DNA of 64,000 nucleotides, from the NCBI RefSeq assembly GCF_023078335.1, contig NZ_CP095550.1, forward strand, positions 1,904,001 to 1,968,000. Direction: 5' to 3'. The first letter of the stretch is position 1. Every line of letters begins with the position of its first letter. Of the stretch, positions 42,745 to 52,465 are shown piece after piece. The notes beneath the pieces are model-generated. The model saw nothing but the letters and a program-made list of their open reading frames with translations, did not search any database and was not told the DNA's origin. A program made the position numbers and the translations under genes. The DNA is from Metabacillus endolithicus (lineage in GTDB: Bacteria > Bacillota > Bacilli > Bacillales > Bacillaceae).

Positions 42745-43973
42745 ATGTACGTCTCCGCTAATTTTTTTCGACTTACCTTGCCATTTGGTAATTTTTCAAT
42801 AGAAGAAACACGTTCGAACTCGATCGGTATTTGGTGTGGAGCCAGATATTTACTGCACCATTCTCTAAGATCTATTTCTTCAATAGTTTCCTCTGAAACA
42901 TATTGAGCACATACCCGTTCTCCTGTGAAATTGTTTTGCTTTCGAAATACAATTGCTTCGATAACTCTGGGTTCATTCATTAAAACATTTTCCACTTCTT
43001 GAGGGTAAACATTTAACCCAGCAACATTAATTGTGTCATCAATTCTTGCTAAAAACGAAAGAATTCCATCTTTAACATAACCTAAATCCTTTGTAGAAAC
43101 AGAGTTTGTGGCTGTGTGAACAATGATTTCACTCGGAGCATCCATTTCACCAGCTTCCACTCTAAGATGAGGTAAAGGATATCCCATTTCCCAAGCTTGC
43201 TGCAGGTTTGTGTGAACGGCAACACATCCAGCTTCAGAACATCCATACTGCTGAAACACTTTTGTTGAAACGCTTTTTAATGACTCTAACCAAATAGCTG
43301 GGATCACTGTTCCTGAAGTCATCACATAGTGAAACCGTTGATTCGCGCCCATTAACCTGCTCAATGTATGTAAAAGTGTTGGTGCTGCATAAAAAATATG
43401 ATTGCGATGCTCATTAAGCTTTTTTAATAGATAACTTGGATTCATTTTTGTGATGATAACAGGCTCTGCCCCTCTTTTTAGACAAGAAAGCACGCCGCTA
43501 ATTAATCCATAAGAATGAGTAACAGGACACGCGACAATTGAGGTGGTGAAACGATCAAGAGATAGTGTGGAAACATAGCTAGTCAGCTCTTCTTCAACAG
43601 AACTCCATGATCGTTCAATGCATTTTGGAGTACCTGTTGTGCCTGAACTCATTTGGATAAGACCACCTTCACCTTCCCATTCAATACTTGATAATTCAGT
43701 CATAGAATGCATTGATTGATAGAATAGAAAATGGCAAGAAGCATCAGTTGCCATTCGTAACGCTCCTTGTTGTGGTGTTGAAGGGTGGATTGGAAACACC
43801 ATCCCGCCTTTTTGACGAATATATAAGCATAGTGTGATCCACTGAAACATATCAGATAAACAAACAGCTAATCTTTTATTTTGACACTCTCTAATCTGCT
43901 CGATTGAATCAAAGAACTCATATTGTTTCTCGACATCATGCAATGTATAGTAATGGTCATCAGCATAAATCAT
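42741..43973 (-). CDS. asbC: 3,4-dihydroxybenzoate-AMP ligase AsbC
   Basis: 410-aa adenylating enzyme that activates 3,4-dihydroxybenzoate and loads AsbD. AMP-binding motifs: SSGTTGTPKCIE (phosphate loop), QYGCSEAGC, and the C-terminal GKVSRKKL with the catalytic Lys. Shorter than typical adenylation domains, as known for AsbC. Start overlaps the asbB stop by 4 bp. Confidence 0.94.
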   Translation of the reverse strand: MIYADDHYYTLHDVEKQYEFFDSIEQIRECQNKRLAVCLSDMFQWITLCLYIRQKGGMVFPIHPSTPQQGALRMATDASCHFLFYQSMHSMTELSSIEWEGEGGLIQMSSGTTGTPKCIERSWSSVEEELTSYVSTLSLDRFTTSIVACPVTHSYGLISGVLSCLKRGAEPVIITKMNPSYLLKKLNEHRNHIFYAAPTLLHTLSRLMGANQRFHYVMTSGTVIPAIWLESLKSVSTKVFQQYGCSEAGCVAVHTNLQQAWEMGYPLPHLRVEAGEMDAPSEIIVHTATNSVSTKDLGYVKDGILSFLARIDDTINVAGLNVYPQEVENVLMNEPRVIEAIVFRKQNNFTGERVCAQYVSEETIEEIDLREWCSKYLAPHQIPIEFERVSSIEKLPNGKVSRKKLAETYI

Positions 43974-44500
43974 CGATAATTCTCCTTTTGTCCTAACGTA
44001 TTTTTCACAATGTGACGAAATTCACCTTCACTCTTTTTGCTAAGCTTTTTCTTTAAAAGAGATTCAGCATATATAAACGGTTTATTTATTTCTACCTGTT
44101 TGTGTCGATGAATCAACTCGGGGAATTTATCCAGATGGAGACAGAGCGCTGTATCCACTGCATGCCAAATTTTTTCCTCTTTGTAGCCATATTGTTTTTC
44201 AAGTAGTGCTGATAGCTCTGTTAAATGGAAGACAAATAAGGTATCCATAACAAGCTCTCTTAAAGCCTCCACAGATGACATCCAATAATATTGATCAGGG
44301 GGTGCATCTTTAAAAGTAGGATGAATGTTTTCGAAGTTTGGTACAAAATCTTTATTTACTAAAAACTCCTCAACATACTCCAAGCTATCATGGAAATCTC
44401 GTAAAACAACTTTTGTTGGCCAGCCATTTTTGTGTAAAAGAATCATATTTTGTGCATGAGCTTCAATCGCAATTCCGTGTGCGATGAAAGATGCCAGACA
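43970..44500 (-). CDS. asbB: Petrobactin synthetase AsbB, C-terminal part (after frameshift)
   Basis: Continues AsbB in another frame: ASFIAHGIAIEAHAQNMILL is the IucA/IucC C-terminal signature, then the FhuF-like tail (LHKNGWPTKVVLRDFHDS, HLTELSALLEKQYG). A separate ATG frame begins at 44446 but the homologous sequence starts at about 44500. One missing base in the C-run (plus strand GGG, 44501-44503) explains the break. Stop overlaps asbC. Confidence 0.9.
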   Translation of the reverse strand, partial: CLASFIAHGIAIEAHAQNMILLHKNGWPTKVVLRDFHDSLEYVEEFLVNKDFVPNFENIHPTFKDAPPDQYYWMSSVEALRELVMDTLFVFHLTELSALLEKQYGYKEEKIWHAVDTALCLHLDKFPELIHRHKQVEINKPFIYAESLLKKKLSKKSEGEFRHIVKNTLGQKENYR

Positions 44501-45663
44501 GGGACAACACTTACTAGGATGAATTGGTTTAGCCAGTTTTCAATTCCATATTGAGTAAGCCAATCATCTATAAAAGTTCGACCATCCTGCTCGATCATGG
44601 CTAGAGCAGTAAATGGTACAGCCTCCTCACCCTTGTACATATATAACCTTATGCTTTCTCTCCAAATGGCTCCTAACTGTCCTTCTAACTCTTGTTCTGA
44701 TGATTCAAAAGTGATACCAGCATATTCCTTCAATATAACGAGAGCTGCCTCATTTTTTAGATAAAAATCGTTTTGAATGACGTTTTCAAGCCAATCTGAA
44801 ATATAAGCTGCTGCACAAACAGCATGAGGCTGTAGTGTTCTTTTAGAAGATGTGTTGACCATATTCATAGATAGCTTCATATTTGCTTTTTCAGGATTGC
44901 ATTTGTTCCATAAGGTGCGAACAGATTGAGTGGCCCTGTAATAATCTCCTTTCACCCTTAACAAAAGGATCTCTCTGGCATTTATAGAATTTTCTAGATG
45001 TTCTTGAATCGACTTCCATTGGTAAGGATGAATCGGTAAAAACGTATAGGTATCAAAGCTTTCTCCCATCGAATGAAGCTGCTGTAACATGTATTCCCAC
45101 ATTAATGAGCCAAGCTCTTTTCTCCAAAATGCTTCTTCGTCACCGGGAATTGATATTCTTACTTTGTTTCTTTTTACCGCCGTCCAAACTAATGGAAACG
45201 ATCGTTTAGCTTCTGGACCATACTGTTCATGGTCTTGAATTGAAAACCCCATACGCGACTTAAAACATGGATGATACGGATGGCCTTCACTGATTTCTGA
45301 TTCTAATTCTTCGTAGCTGGAGTCCCTCCTCGACATCGGATGGAAAAGATGAGCTTCATTCCACTCACATAGGGTGATCGTTTGAGTTAGCTCAACAACT
45401 AATCTACGTTTTGCCTCACTATCCCCTATACATGCTTCTACTAGCTCTTCTATAGTTGCATCAATACTTTCTTCGTCTAGTCGCACCCTATCAAAGGCCA
45501 TTCTTTTTCCTCTAAAACGATAGGTATGTGATTTTCCGAGTAGATGAAAGGTACCCTTGTCTTCTTCAAATGGAATTAGATTTTCATAAAGCAATGCTTC
45601 AACTAATTGTTTTTTCACTCGGTTTTCTGCTGTTTTAGTAGGTATAAGAGATAACTTTTGCAC
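44443..45663 (-). CDS. asbB: Petrobactin synthetase AsbB, N-terminal part (frameshifted)
   Basis: NRPS-independent siderophore synthetase that joins the citryl-spermidine unit to a second spermidine arm. The fragment holds the ATP/substrate motifs GHPYHPCFKSRMGF, FLPIHPYQW and TLQPHAVCAAAYI. GTG start at 45663 with AGGAGG 6 nt upstream, overlapping the asbA end by 29 bp; an ATG 2 bp earlier is out of frame. After LVSVVP the frame goes wrong (VWHLSSHTELR). Whole gene 43970-45663. Confidence 0.93.
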   Translation of the reverse strand: MQKLSLIPTKTAENRVKKQLVEALLYENLIPFEEDKGTFHLLGKSHTYRFRGKRMAFDRVRLDEESIDATIEELVEACIGDSEAKRRLVVELTQTITLCEWNEAHLFHPMSRRDSSYEELESEISEGHPYHPCFKSRMGFSIQDHEQYGPEAKRSFPLVWTAVKRNKVRISIPGDEEAFWRKELGSLMWEYMLQQLHSMGESFDTYTFLPIHPYQWKSIQEHLENSINAREILLLRVKGDYYRATQSVRTLWNKCNPEKANMKLSMNMVNTSSKRTLQPHAVCAAAYISDWLENVIQNDFYLKNEAALVILKEYAGITFESSEQELEGQLGAIWRESIRLYMYKGEEAVPFTALAMIEQDGRTFIDDWLTQYGIENWLNQFILVSVVPVWHLSSHTELRLKLMHKI

Positions 45664-46104
45664 ATTGTTCCTCCTTTTGAAGGTTTAAGAAAGGATTGTT
45701 TACTTTTGTGTAAATCGCCTGCTCTAGCTTTGCTGTTAGTTCATCTACATCATGAAGACGGGTTAATAAATTGGCTTTGTACGATAGTTTGTCTTCATGT
45801 AATAAGGTGTGAACAAGTTGTTTGCCTTGTCCTTTTAGCTCTTTTTCTAACAAGTGTAATTTGTCTGTTGACCATTGAAGCAGAATATCTTCTGAGATCA
45901 GCCCATCAGCTCCGAATCGATAGATTACTGAGAAAAGCTGATTCATCACAAGATAATAGGTAAATCTTTCTTGTATTAACGAATCATTATAAAATAGCTC
46001 TGGTGTTTCGAGTAATGATGGCTCCATATGACATAGATACTGTTTATGATTTTCCGATAAATAATAGCCTTGATTATCTCGGTAAAAATATGTTTTAGGA
46101 TAAC
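45635..46104 (-). CDS. asbA: Petrobactin synthetase AsbA, C-terminal part (after frameshift)
   Basis: Carries the FhuF-like C-terminal domain of AsbA. Read back from the ATG at 46027 the frame continues as GYPKTYFYRDNQGYYLSEN to about 46104, matching the sequence expected after HQQNSVLDVSE. Ends with CAKVISYTY and overlaps asbB. Confidence 0.9.
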
Positions 46105-47460
46105 CTCTGATACATCTAAAACACTGTTTTGCTGATGAGCTTCTAACGCAATTCCGTGCTCATCATATAAACGGATAAGTGGGTCAATTGCACAATCCCA
46201 ATACTTTTCAAACCACTTCAAACTCACATCTTCTATTGAACGATGATCTCGCTTTGCCACCTTCATGATGAGTTGGTAAAGCCTTGATTGTTGATTTGGC
46301 AAGGGATCTTGTGCAATCGCTGCTATCGAGCTGATTCCTTTATCTCTTCCTTTAGGAAAGGGGTTTGACCGAATAATCACTTCAAATCCTGATTTTTTTT
46401 GATGTGGGAAATCAACCGTTATATATCCAGGATCATCAATAATTTGAAAAGCTGGATAGGTTTCAATAAACGATAATTTCTTCCATAATCTTGCCATTAC
46501 AACTCCTGCTTTTAGCTCATGCTGTTGATTAACTCGTAATGAATTGGTCACTTTCACGGGAATCGAAAATTTAAGCATATACTCCTCATCATCTTGATAA
46601 ACCGTTCGTAGTGATGACGTGGCGGTATAGTTCTTTCCTAATGTACCTAAATTTTTGATTAATCCCCTATTTATTGCATCTTTCACATGATCTTGATGTA
46701 AAAGCCATTGTGCTTGAAGCGGATGCATCGGTACGATACAAGCTTCTTTTGAAATGTGTAGAGCAGGAGATGATTTTATTAAGGCTTTTTTCAGCAGCTC
46801 ACTAGCACTCTCAGTTATAATGGATTCTTCTTTTATCATGCTGAAATCAATTTGAAAGTAATGAAGCTGAAAACTTCCTGCTAATTCAGGTGCAAAGCTT
46901 TTGTGCTGCCAATATGACATTCCTTGCCTACTTTTTGGTGTTGGGTGAAACCAATGACCAAAAAGTAGAGATTGCTCGGTTTCTATAAATGAACTGTTTG
47001 CTGAATAAAGAGTATGCGAATTCTCCAATCTTGCTTCAATATATCTTTGCATTGTTTGATAGCTTCCAATTAATCTGAGAATTAGCTCATCATAATGTGA
47101 AGCAAGATCATGATCACGATTTGAAGTTGCCATTAAGTGAAGCTCTTGAACTAACGTCATCATCAGCGTGAGCTTTTCTTCTCTATACCACTGCTTTCCT
47201 TTTTGACAGTACTTAAGTGGTGTGCCTAAAACATGTCTCCCAACCTTTGAGCGATAGTTCACTTCAATTGCTAATATGATTTCTTGCTGAGGAAGTTCAA
47301 GCTCTAGTATGTATGGACCATTAAGGAGGATCGAAGACCTATTTTCTATGATCCAGTCCTCCGTCCTTATACATTGTCCAATGTCTACTTCTCGAATAAA
47401 GCTATTAAAAAAGGCCTGAAACGTTGCGTTTTCAGCAATTTGTTTAGCTGAATAGTTCAT
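45976..47460 (-). CDS. asbA: Petrobactin synthetase AsbA, N-terminal part (frameshifted)
   Basis: Type A siderophore synthetase that condenses citrate with spermidine, first step of petrobactin assembly. Motifs: FHPTPKSRQGMS, VPMHPLQAQW, SLRTVYQ and HGIALEAHQQN. After VLDVSE one G is missing at 46104-46106 (plus strand CC), and the frame runs into VILKHIFTEII instead of GYPKTYF. First gene of the operon; GGGTGG before ATG, and a Fur box 38 bp upstream. Whole gene 45635-47460, about 608 aa. Confidence 0.94.
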   Translation of the reverse strand: MNYSAKQIAENATFQAFFNSFIREVDIGQCIRTEDWIIENRSSILLNGPYILELELPQQEIILAIEVNYRSKVGRHVLGTPLKYCQKGKQWYREEKLTLMMTLVQELHLMATSNRDHDLASHYDELILRLIGSYQTMQRYIEARLENSHTLYSANSSFIETEQSLLFGHWFHPTPKSRQGMSYWQHKSFAPELAGSFQLHYFQIDFSMIKEESIITESASELLKKALIKSSPALHISKEACIVPMHPLQAQWLLHQDHVKDAINRGLIKNLGTLGKNYTATSSLRTVYQDDEEYMLKFSIPVKVTNSLRVNQQHELKAGVVMARLWKKLSFIETYPAFQIIDDPGYITVDFPHQKKSGFEVIIRSNPFPKGRDKGISSIAAIAQDPLPNQQSRLYQLIMKVAKRDHRSIEDVSLKWFEKYWDCAIDPLIRLYDEHGIALEAHQQNSVLDVSEVILKHIFTEIIKAIIYRKIINSIYVIWSHHYSKHQSYFIMIR

Positions 47461-47497
47461 ATTTCCACCCTTTCACAGAGTCTATAGTCCTACTAAT

Positions 47498-47512
47498 TGA
47501 AAATCATTCTCA
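47498..47512. promoter_or_regulatory. Fur box upstream of asbA
   Basis: TGAAAATCATTCTCA matches the 7-1-7 Fur consensus TGATAATNATTATCA at 13 of 15 positions. It lies 38 bp ahead of the asb operon and implies iron repression. Confidence 0.7.
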
Positions 47513-47569
47513 ATAGATGAGGGAAAAATAGTCTTCTTTTTCAGAAGACTAAATGTTCATACTACATGA

Positions 47570-47983
47570 TTATTCACCTAATAATAATGTCTCAATTTCT
47601 TTCAAGCCTTTTTGACGTTCAATTGGATCCCAAAATCCCCAAGTTGTTGTAAGGGTATGTACTTTATCATTTTGTACCGCTCTTAGGTTTTTCCACACTT
47701 CTCCTTGTGTAACAGAGTCATAATATTCACCACTATTAAAGTATGTTACATCGATAATGTGATCAGGATCATATTTTACTAGACCTTCAATTGAAATATT
47801 TTCACCAAAATCTTCAGGCAGGTTTTCAGTTGGTTTTAATTTCAGATCATCAAATAATAATGAGTTCGTTGCATGATTTGTTGTTCCATATACACGAATG
47901 TCCTTTTTATTGATACCAACTGCCATGAATGTTTCGTCCCCAACCTTCTCACGAATGCGATTTCCGATATCTTCTGCTTCTTT
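47570..47983 (-). CDS. Siderophore ABC transporter binding protein, C-terminal part (after frameshift)
   Basis: Second lobe of the binding protein: VYGTTNHATNSLLFDDLKL, WKNLRAVQNDKVHTL, ending WGFWDPIERQKGLKEIETLLLG. The frame extends upstream as EAEDIGNRIREKVGDETFMAVG to about 47983, where it should join the N-terminal lobe. Confidence 0.88.
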   Translation of the reverse strand, partial: KEAEDIGNRIREKVGDETFMAVGINKKDIRVYGTTNHATNSLLFDDLKLKPTENLPEDFGENISIEGLVKYDPDHIIDVTYFNSGEYYDSVTQGEVWKNLRAVQNDKVHTLTTTWGFWDPIERQKGLKEIETLLLGE

Positions 47984-48551
47984 TCAAGTCTTCAATCACC
48001 TTTTTACCTTCTTCTAATTTACCAGCTGCTTCAGCTACTTTAAGGTGATCTTCCTTCCAATCTCCCCCTACCTCTACAACAACAGTAGGAATTGTCTCAG
48101 CTAACGCATCATATAGTGGCTTGTATCGATCACTGATAATTAGTAAATCAGGGTTAAGCTTTACAATTTCTTCCGTATTTATTTCATCTGCATATGGAAG
48201 TGCAGTGACACCAGCTAATTCTTCTGTTAAATGTGGTGGGAATTCATTGTCATATGCCATAACAGCATGTGGTTTAACGCCAACAGATACGAGTGAACCT
48301 TCCCATGAAACATGTGATAGTAACACAATTTTCTCCGGATCCATCGGTACTTCTGCCTCACCGTATAAGTGCTTAACCGTTCTTGTCTCCTCTACTTGCT
48401 CTTCTTGCTCTGTCTCGACTTCCTCTGTTGCTTGATCTTCCTCTTTATTCTCTTCTGCATTAGAAGCTGTTTTTTCTCCACTACCGCATGCTGTTAATAC
48501 AAGTAAAAGCAGCATTACCATCATGCTCCATGAAGCGAATTTCTTTGTCAT
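47949..48551 (-). CDS. Siderophore ABC transporter binding lipoprotein, N-terminal part (frameshifted)
   Basis: Extracellular lipoprotein that captures ferric siderophore for the FecCD permeases at 50.3-52.4 kb. Lipobox LVLTAC, an acidic linker, then the binding fold (PMDPEKIVLLSHVSWEGSLVSVG, IVKLNPDLLIISDRY). One extra base in the A-run (plus strand TTTT, 47981-47984) ends the frame at KRSRRYRKSHS. Start at 48551 follows TTAGGAGG; the frame from 48605 is too long. Resembles FeuA/YclQ-type proteins; petrobactin is the likely ligand from context. Confidence 0.9.
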   Translation of the reverse strand: MTKKFASWSMMVMLLLLVLTACGSGEKTASNAEENKEEDQATEEVETEQEEQVEETRTVKHLYGEAEVPMDPEKIVLLSHVSWEGSLVSVGVKPHAVMAYDNEFPPHLTEELAGVTALPYADEINTEEIVKLNPDLLIISDRYKPLYDALAETIPTVVVEVGGDWKEDHLKVAEAAGKLEEGKKVIEDLKRSRRYRKSHS

Positions 48552-48589
48552 GAGCCTTCCTCCTAATTGATAATGAATTTCATTTATGA

Positions 48590-48604
48590 TGATAACAATT
48601 ATCA
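48590..48604. promoter_or_regulatory. Fur box upstream of the binding protein gene
   Basis: TGATAACAATTATCA matches the 7-1-7 Fur consensus with one mismatch. Confidence 0.8.
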
Positions 48605-48664
48605 ATTAAAGCGAACATGGACAATTCATCCTTTTTACATGGACAAAATATACAACTTATAAAA

Positions 48665-50218
48665 CTATGACATTAATCTTGAAGTTTTAAAGCTTGAGCT
48701 AAATTGTAGGAGCATATGCTTCCTGCCTATTGGTCCCCAAGGATCCCATTCATGGCTTTTGGGATAGTAGATTTCTCTATTTTTAACAGCTTTTATGTTT
48801 TTCCATTCTTTTGATTGAACCACTTTCCATACATCTTTTTCATGACTCCAAAGGATTAGCAGCTTGTCAATATTTAACGCAGCAAGATCTTCTACTGTGA
48901 GTACTCGGTATCCACTAGTTGGCAAATCAGGATGAGGCTCAAAGCCCAGCTTTTGGTAAAGTAGATCAAAGCAAGCATGATCACTGTGACCATAAAGACG
49001 GATTTCATTTTGTCTGATCCATATAACCGCCCAGTTCCCTTTTCTCGTCAAAGGACAGAGTTCATCCTTCACTTTTGACTCCAAGCAACAAATCTCATGC
49101 TCGATCTTATCAACCATATTCTCTTTTCCAAGTAAGCTTGCAATCTCGCGAAAGTAGGCATTCCATTCTGTTTTCAATGAAATATGCTGTACTTTTTGCT
49201 GATGTGATAGCAACACAGCTTGTACTTCTCCATTATGTAAAGGAGTTTTAAAAATTCGATCTGGCTGTGATTGAAGAATGTCTTCTGGTTTAAACATCTT
49301 TTCTGCATTTAGTAGACGTGTTCCTTGTAAATGATGTTCAAGATGACTCGGTAGCCCGTTACTTGACGGATAAACAGATGGGTAGAATGGGGCCGCTACA
49401 GGCTGTATGCCTAATGCTAGTAAATGATCTTGTAAAAACATTTGACTCACAACCGCAATTCTTTCTTTTGATTTTTTCATAAAAACGGTTGGAGCCTCTC
49501 CTACTTTTTGTTTAAAAAGACGACTAAAATAAAATTCATCCTGTAACCCAATCTTCATCGCAACATCTTTTGTTGTAATGCCCTTATTTTGAAGCATAAG
49601 CGCCTTTGCTGTTTGAATTCTTTCCTCAATTAAAAACTCTTTGGGCGACATTCCTACCCGCTTTTTAAACGCACGCGCAAAAGAATTTGGAGTCATATTT
49701 ACTTTTTCAGCTAGTGTTGCAACCGAATATGGACTTGCTACATTCTTTCGAATCAATTCCATCGTTTCCTCGATCTGATCCACTTCTGCATAATCAGTTA
49801 AAAAAGATAAAATAGTCCAAATCGCTGATTGAAACCTACATTGAGCCGACAACGACTCCCCTTTTTGTAAACGAATGGCTTCATCCCACAGCGAAACCAT
49901 TTTTGCTGGCAATTGGTCAGCAAGGCGAATCGACAATATATTAGAAAGTTCTTTTACTTTCTTATCCCATGACAGCTTATAAACAGTTAAAAGCTCCGGG
50001 GCAGTGGATAGGAATTGACAGTCTTCTGTTAAGAAATAACTTTTCCCTTCCTTAAGAGGTTCCTGCTCTCCATTTCTCACGATAAACCCGTGACCTGAAG
50101 CAATGTAAATAAGGCTAATATGCCCGTTCATGACGTGGATGAATTCCATACCTCCATCACGGATTTTCATCATATCTAACTTAAAATGATGAAGCTTAGT
50201 CAAAAGTAAATCTGTCAT
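48665..50218 (-). CDS. AraC-family regulator fused to a siderophore-binding domain (Btr-like)
   Basis: About 517 aa: N-terminal cupin-like region, central AraC DNA-binding domain (SVATLAEKVNMTPNSFARAF and GLQDEFYFSRLFKQKVG) and a C-terminal periplasmic-binding-protein-like domain (EKMFKPEDILQSQPDRIF, LNIDKLLILWSHE). This is the architecture of B. subtilis Btr, which senses ferric bacillibactin in the cytoplasm and activates its uptake genes. Divergent from the permease genes with a Fur box between. ATG at 50218 with GGAAGG is preferred to 50287. Confidence 0.9.
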   Translation of the reverse strand: MTDLLLTKLHHFKLDMMKIRDGGMEFIHVMNGHISLIYIASGHGFIVRNGEQEPLKEGKSYFLTEDCQFLSTAPELLTVYKLSWDKKVKELSNILSIRLADQLPAKMVSLWDEAIRLQKGESLSAQCRFQSAIWTILSFLTDYAEVDQIEETMELIRKNVASPYSVATLAEKVNMTPNSFARAFKKRVGMSPKEFLIEERIQTAKALMLQNKGITTKDVAMKIGLQDEFYFSRLFKQKVGEAPTVFMKKSKERIAVVSQMFLQDHLLALGIQPVAAPFYPSVYPSSNGLPSHLEHHLQGTRLLNAEKMFKPEDILQSQPDRIFKTPLHNGEVQAVLLSHQQKVQHISLKTEWNAYFREIASLLGKENMVDKIEHEICCLESKVKDELCPLTRKGNWAVIWIRQNEIRLYGHSDHACFDLLYQKLGFEPHPDLPTSGYRVLTVEDLAALNIDKLLILWSHEKDVWKVVQSKEWKNIKAVKNREIYYPKSHEWDPWGPIGRKHMLLQFSSSFKTSRLMS

Positions 50219-50301
50219 AAAAGCACCTTCCTTATTTTTGAAAAAGAATTGACAAACTGAATGTAACAATAGTAGATTAATAGACAATTACGACAGTAAA
50301 T

Positions 50302-50320
50302 GAAAATGATAATCATTTAC
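50302..50320. promoter_or_regulatory. Fur box between the Btr-like regulator and permease genes
   Basis: GAAAATGATAATCATTTAC, near-perfect match to GATAATGATAATCATTATC. Lies 26 bp before the first permease gene and serves the divergent regulator too. Confidence 0.88.
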
Positions 50321-50345
50321 ACGAAAAATAAAAGGAATGATTACG

Positions 50346-50585
50346 ATGAAAAACCATTCAATGACTGAATTACCATGTGATTCACCATCTCAATCTGTGA
50401 AGAAAAATAACGCAACAGCACTGAGTTTATTTGGTTTGCTTTTCATTTTTATTAGCTTAATTATATCCATTGGTCTTGGAGCAGTTCTGATAAAACCTTC
50501 TGTTATCATTGATTCTTTTTTTCGTTTCAAAATGGAAATATTGAGCATCAGCTTATCCGGGAAATACGCATTCCACGTGCTTTAA
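50346..50585 (+). CDS. FecCD siderophore permease 1, N-terminal part (frameshifted)
   Basis: Start of a FeuB/FecD-type permease: first membrane helix ALSLFGLLFIFISLIISIGL. After IIDSFF the frame breaks in a seven-T run (50516-50522); one T is missing. The ATG at 50346 has AAGGA 9 nt upstream and is preferred to 50337. Confidence 0.85.
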   Translation: MKNHSMTELPCDSPSQSVKKNNATALSLFGLLFIFISLIISIGLGAVLIKPSVIIDSFFRFKMEILSISLSGKYAFHVL

Positions 50586-51391
50586 CAGCCGCTTTAATTG
50601 GGGCAACACTTGCTGTTGCAGGAACAATCATGCAAGGACTTACACGAAATCCCCTTGCAGATCCATCAATTATTGGTATTACACATGGTTCAGGATTAGC
50701 CATCGCAATTTCTCTTGCGTTTGTGGGATCTGGATCTTATTGGGTTCTTCTTCTTTGGTCATTTGCAGGATCAGCGATTGGTGCATTCTGTGTTTTAGCT
50801 TTTTCGATGATATCAAGAGATCGAATCTCTCCTGTAACACTTACTTTAGCAGGAGCTGCCTTGAGTACACTTTTTAGTGCCTTATCAACTGGTATTGCGC
50901 TTTATTTTCAAGTATCCCAAGACCTTAGCTTTTGGTTTGCAGGTGGGTTATCAGGAACAAAATGGCTTCATGTTTTTATTCTCCTTCCCACCGTAATCAT
51001 TGGCTTAACACTTGCTTTATGGATAAGTCGTTCGCTAACGATTTTAGCTATGGGAGAAGAAGTCGCTACAGGACTCGGACAATCTTATCAAAAAGTTCGT
51101 TGGATCGGATTGATTAGTGTTATTTTACTGTCAGGTGCTGCTGTTTCAATTGCAGGTAGTATCGGCTTTATCGGACTTGTGATTCCACATGTAATTCGTT
51201 TGCTTGTTGGTCCCGATTATCGTTTATTGCTGCCGCTTAGCGCGATTGCCGGGGCCTTTCTTCTTGTTGTCGCAGACATCGGCGCCCGAATGATCAACCC
51301 ACCATTTGAAACACCTGTTAGTGCGGTTACTGCCCTTGTCGGGGTACCATTTTTCCTTTATCTATCACGTCAGAAAAGGGGGTATATGTAA
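50520..51391 (+). CDS. FecCD siderophore permease 1, C-terminal part (after frameshift)
   Basis: Body of the permease: SFQNGNIEHQLIREIRIPRA, MQGLTRNPLADPSIIG (family signature), GFIGLVIPHVIRLLVG and the C-terminal YLSRQKRGYM. An ATG-initiated frame starts only at 50630. Whole gene 50346-51391, about 350 aa. Forms a heterodimer with permease 2. The ATPase is not in this locus. Confidence 0.92.
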
Positions 51392-51789
51392 TGGATTGGA
51401 AAGAAGCATTTCTTCAATCAAGATTATGGTTATTCCTACTTATGTTCTTGATTTTCAGTGTTTTTATTGTCAGTCTCTCAACTGGTGTTTTACCCATATC
51501 ACTCAAAGAAATTTTTGCAACTATTTTAGGAAATGGAACTCCTCAGCAAGAGCTTGTTTTGTATCAATTAAGATTACCGCGAATGATTATTGCTATGTTA
51601 ATTGGAGCAGGGCTAGCGCTATCAGGAGCGATTCTTCAAGGCTTATCACGTAATTCATTAGCTGATCCTGGAATACTAGGAATAAATGCAGGAGCAGGAT
51701 TAGCTGTAGTGTGTTGTATTTTCATATTTGGGCAATCAAAGAGCAGTATTCTTTCTTCTACTTTTTTCTACCTGTTTTCGCGTTTGTAG
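51391..51789 (+). CDS. FecCD siderophore permease 2, N-terminal part (frameshifted)
   Basis: Second FeuC/FecC-type permease, overlapping the stop of permease 1 by one base. Contains LPRMIIAMLIGAGLALSGAILQG and NSLADPGILGINAGA. After SSTFF one T is missing from the six-T run (51762-51767) and the frame ends as YLFSRL. Confidence 0.9.
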   Translation: MDWKEAFLQSRLWLFLLMFLIFSVFIVSLSTGVLPISLKEIFATILGNGTPQQELVLYQLRLPRMIIAMLIGAGLALSGAILQGLSRNSLADPGILGINAGAGLAVVCCIFIFGQSKSSILSSTFFYLFSRL

Positions 51790-52421
51790 GCGCTTTACTC
51801 ATTGCACTCTTAATCTATAGCTTTTCATGGAAGAACGGAATTGACCCTGGACGTCTCCTTCTTATGGGACTTGGCTTTAATGCCCTATGTGGGGCATTAT
51901 TAATTATTTTTCAACTAAAAATGGACCCCAAAGATTTTCAAGCGGCAACTATATGGCTAACAGGAAGCATTTGGGGAGCACAATGGCCGTATGTATGGGC
52001 TTTGCTACCTTGGATTTCAATTTTAATTCCGATCTCTTTTTTAAAAGCAAGATCAATGAATCTGCTTCAGTTTAGTGAAGCTGTTCCACATGTTCTTGGT
52101 CTAAAGGTTGAGTCTGAGCGCCGATTTTTATTAATTCTTTCAGCAGCTTTAGCTGGAGCATGCGTAGCTGTTGGTGGTGGCATAGCATTTATTGGGCTAT
52201 TGGCTCCTCACCTTGCCCGTCGACTATGTGGAGCAAATTATTTCAGCCTTTTACCTTTATCTGCTTTAATCGGTGCCCTACTTTTACTTGTTGCTGATAT
52301 GATTGGGAAAAATCTCTTAGCACCGGCTGATATTCCAGTCGGTATTGTGATCTCTGTTATCGGAGCTCCCTATTTAATTTATATGTTACTTACTAGAAAG
52401 GGAACTGGCTTGAAAAGCTAA
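51764..52421 (+). CDS. FecCD siderophore permease 2, C-terminal part (after frameshift)
   Basis: Continues as LPVFAFVGALLIALLIYSF, then GIAFIGLLAPHLARRL and the C-terminal IGAPYLIYMLLTRK. An ATG frame from 51711 contains it. Whole gene 51391-52421, about 343 aa. Confidence 0.92.
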
Positions 52422-52425
52422 CTAA

Positions 52426-52459
52426 GGAGATCGCTCATCAGATTATAAGCGATCTCTTT
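52426..52459 (+). terminator. Terminator after the permease genes
   Basis: AGGAGATCGCT/AGCGATCTCTTT hairpin followed by CTCCCTTT; serves the plus strand and faces the monooxygenase gene end. Confidence 0.75.
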
Positions 52460-52465
52460 CTCCCT

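Noticed and set aside
44501..51767. Phase variation by homopolymer slippage in siderophore genes
   Set aside because: Runs are mostly 2-4 bases, too short for slippage switching; only the T6 and T7 runs could qualify, so sequence error is simpler.
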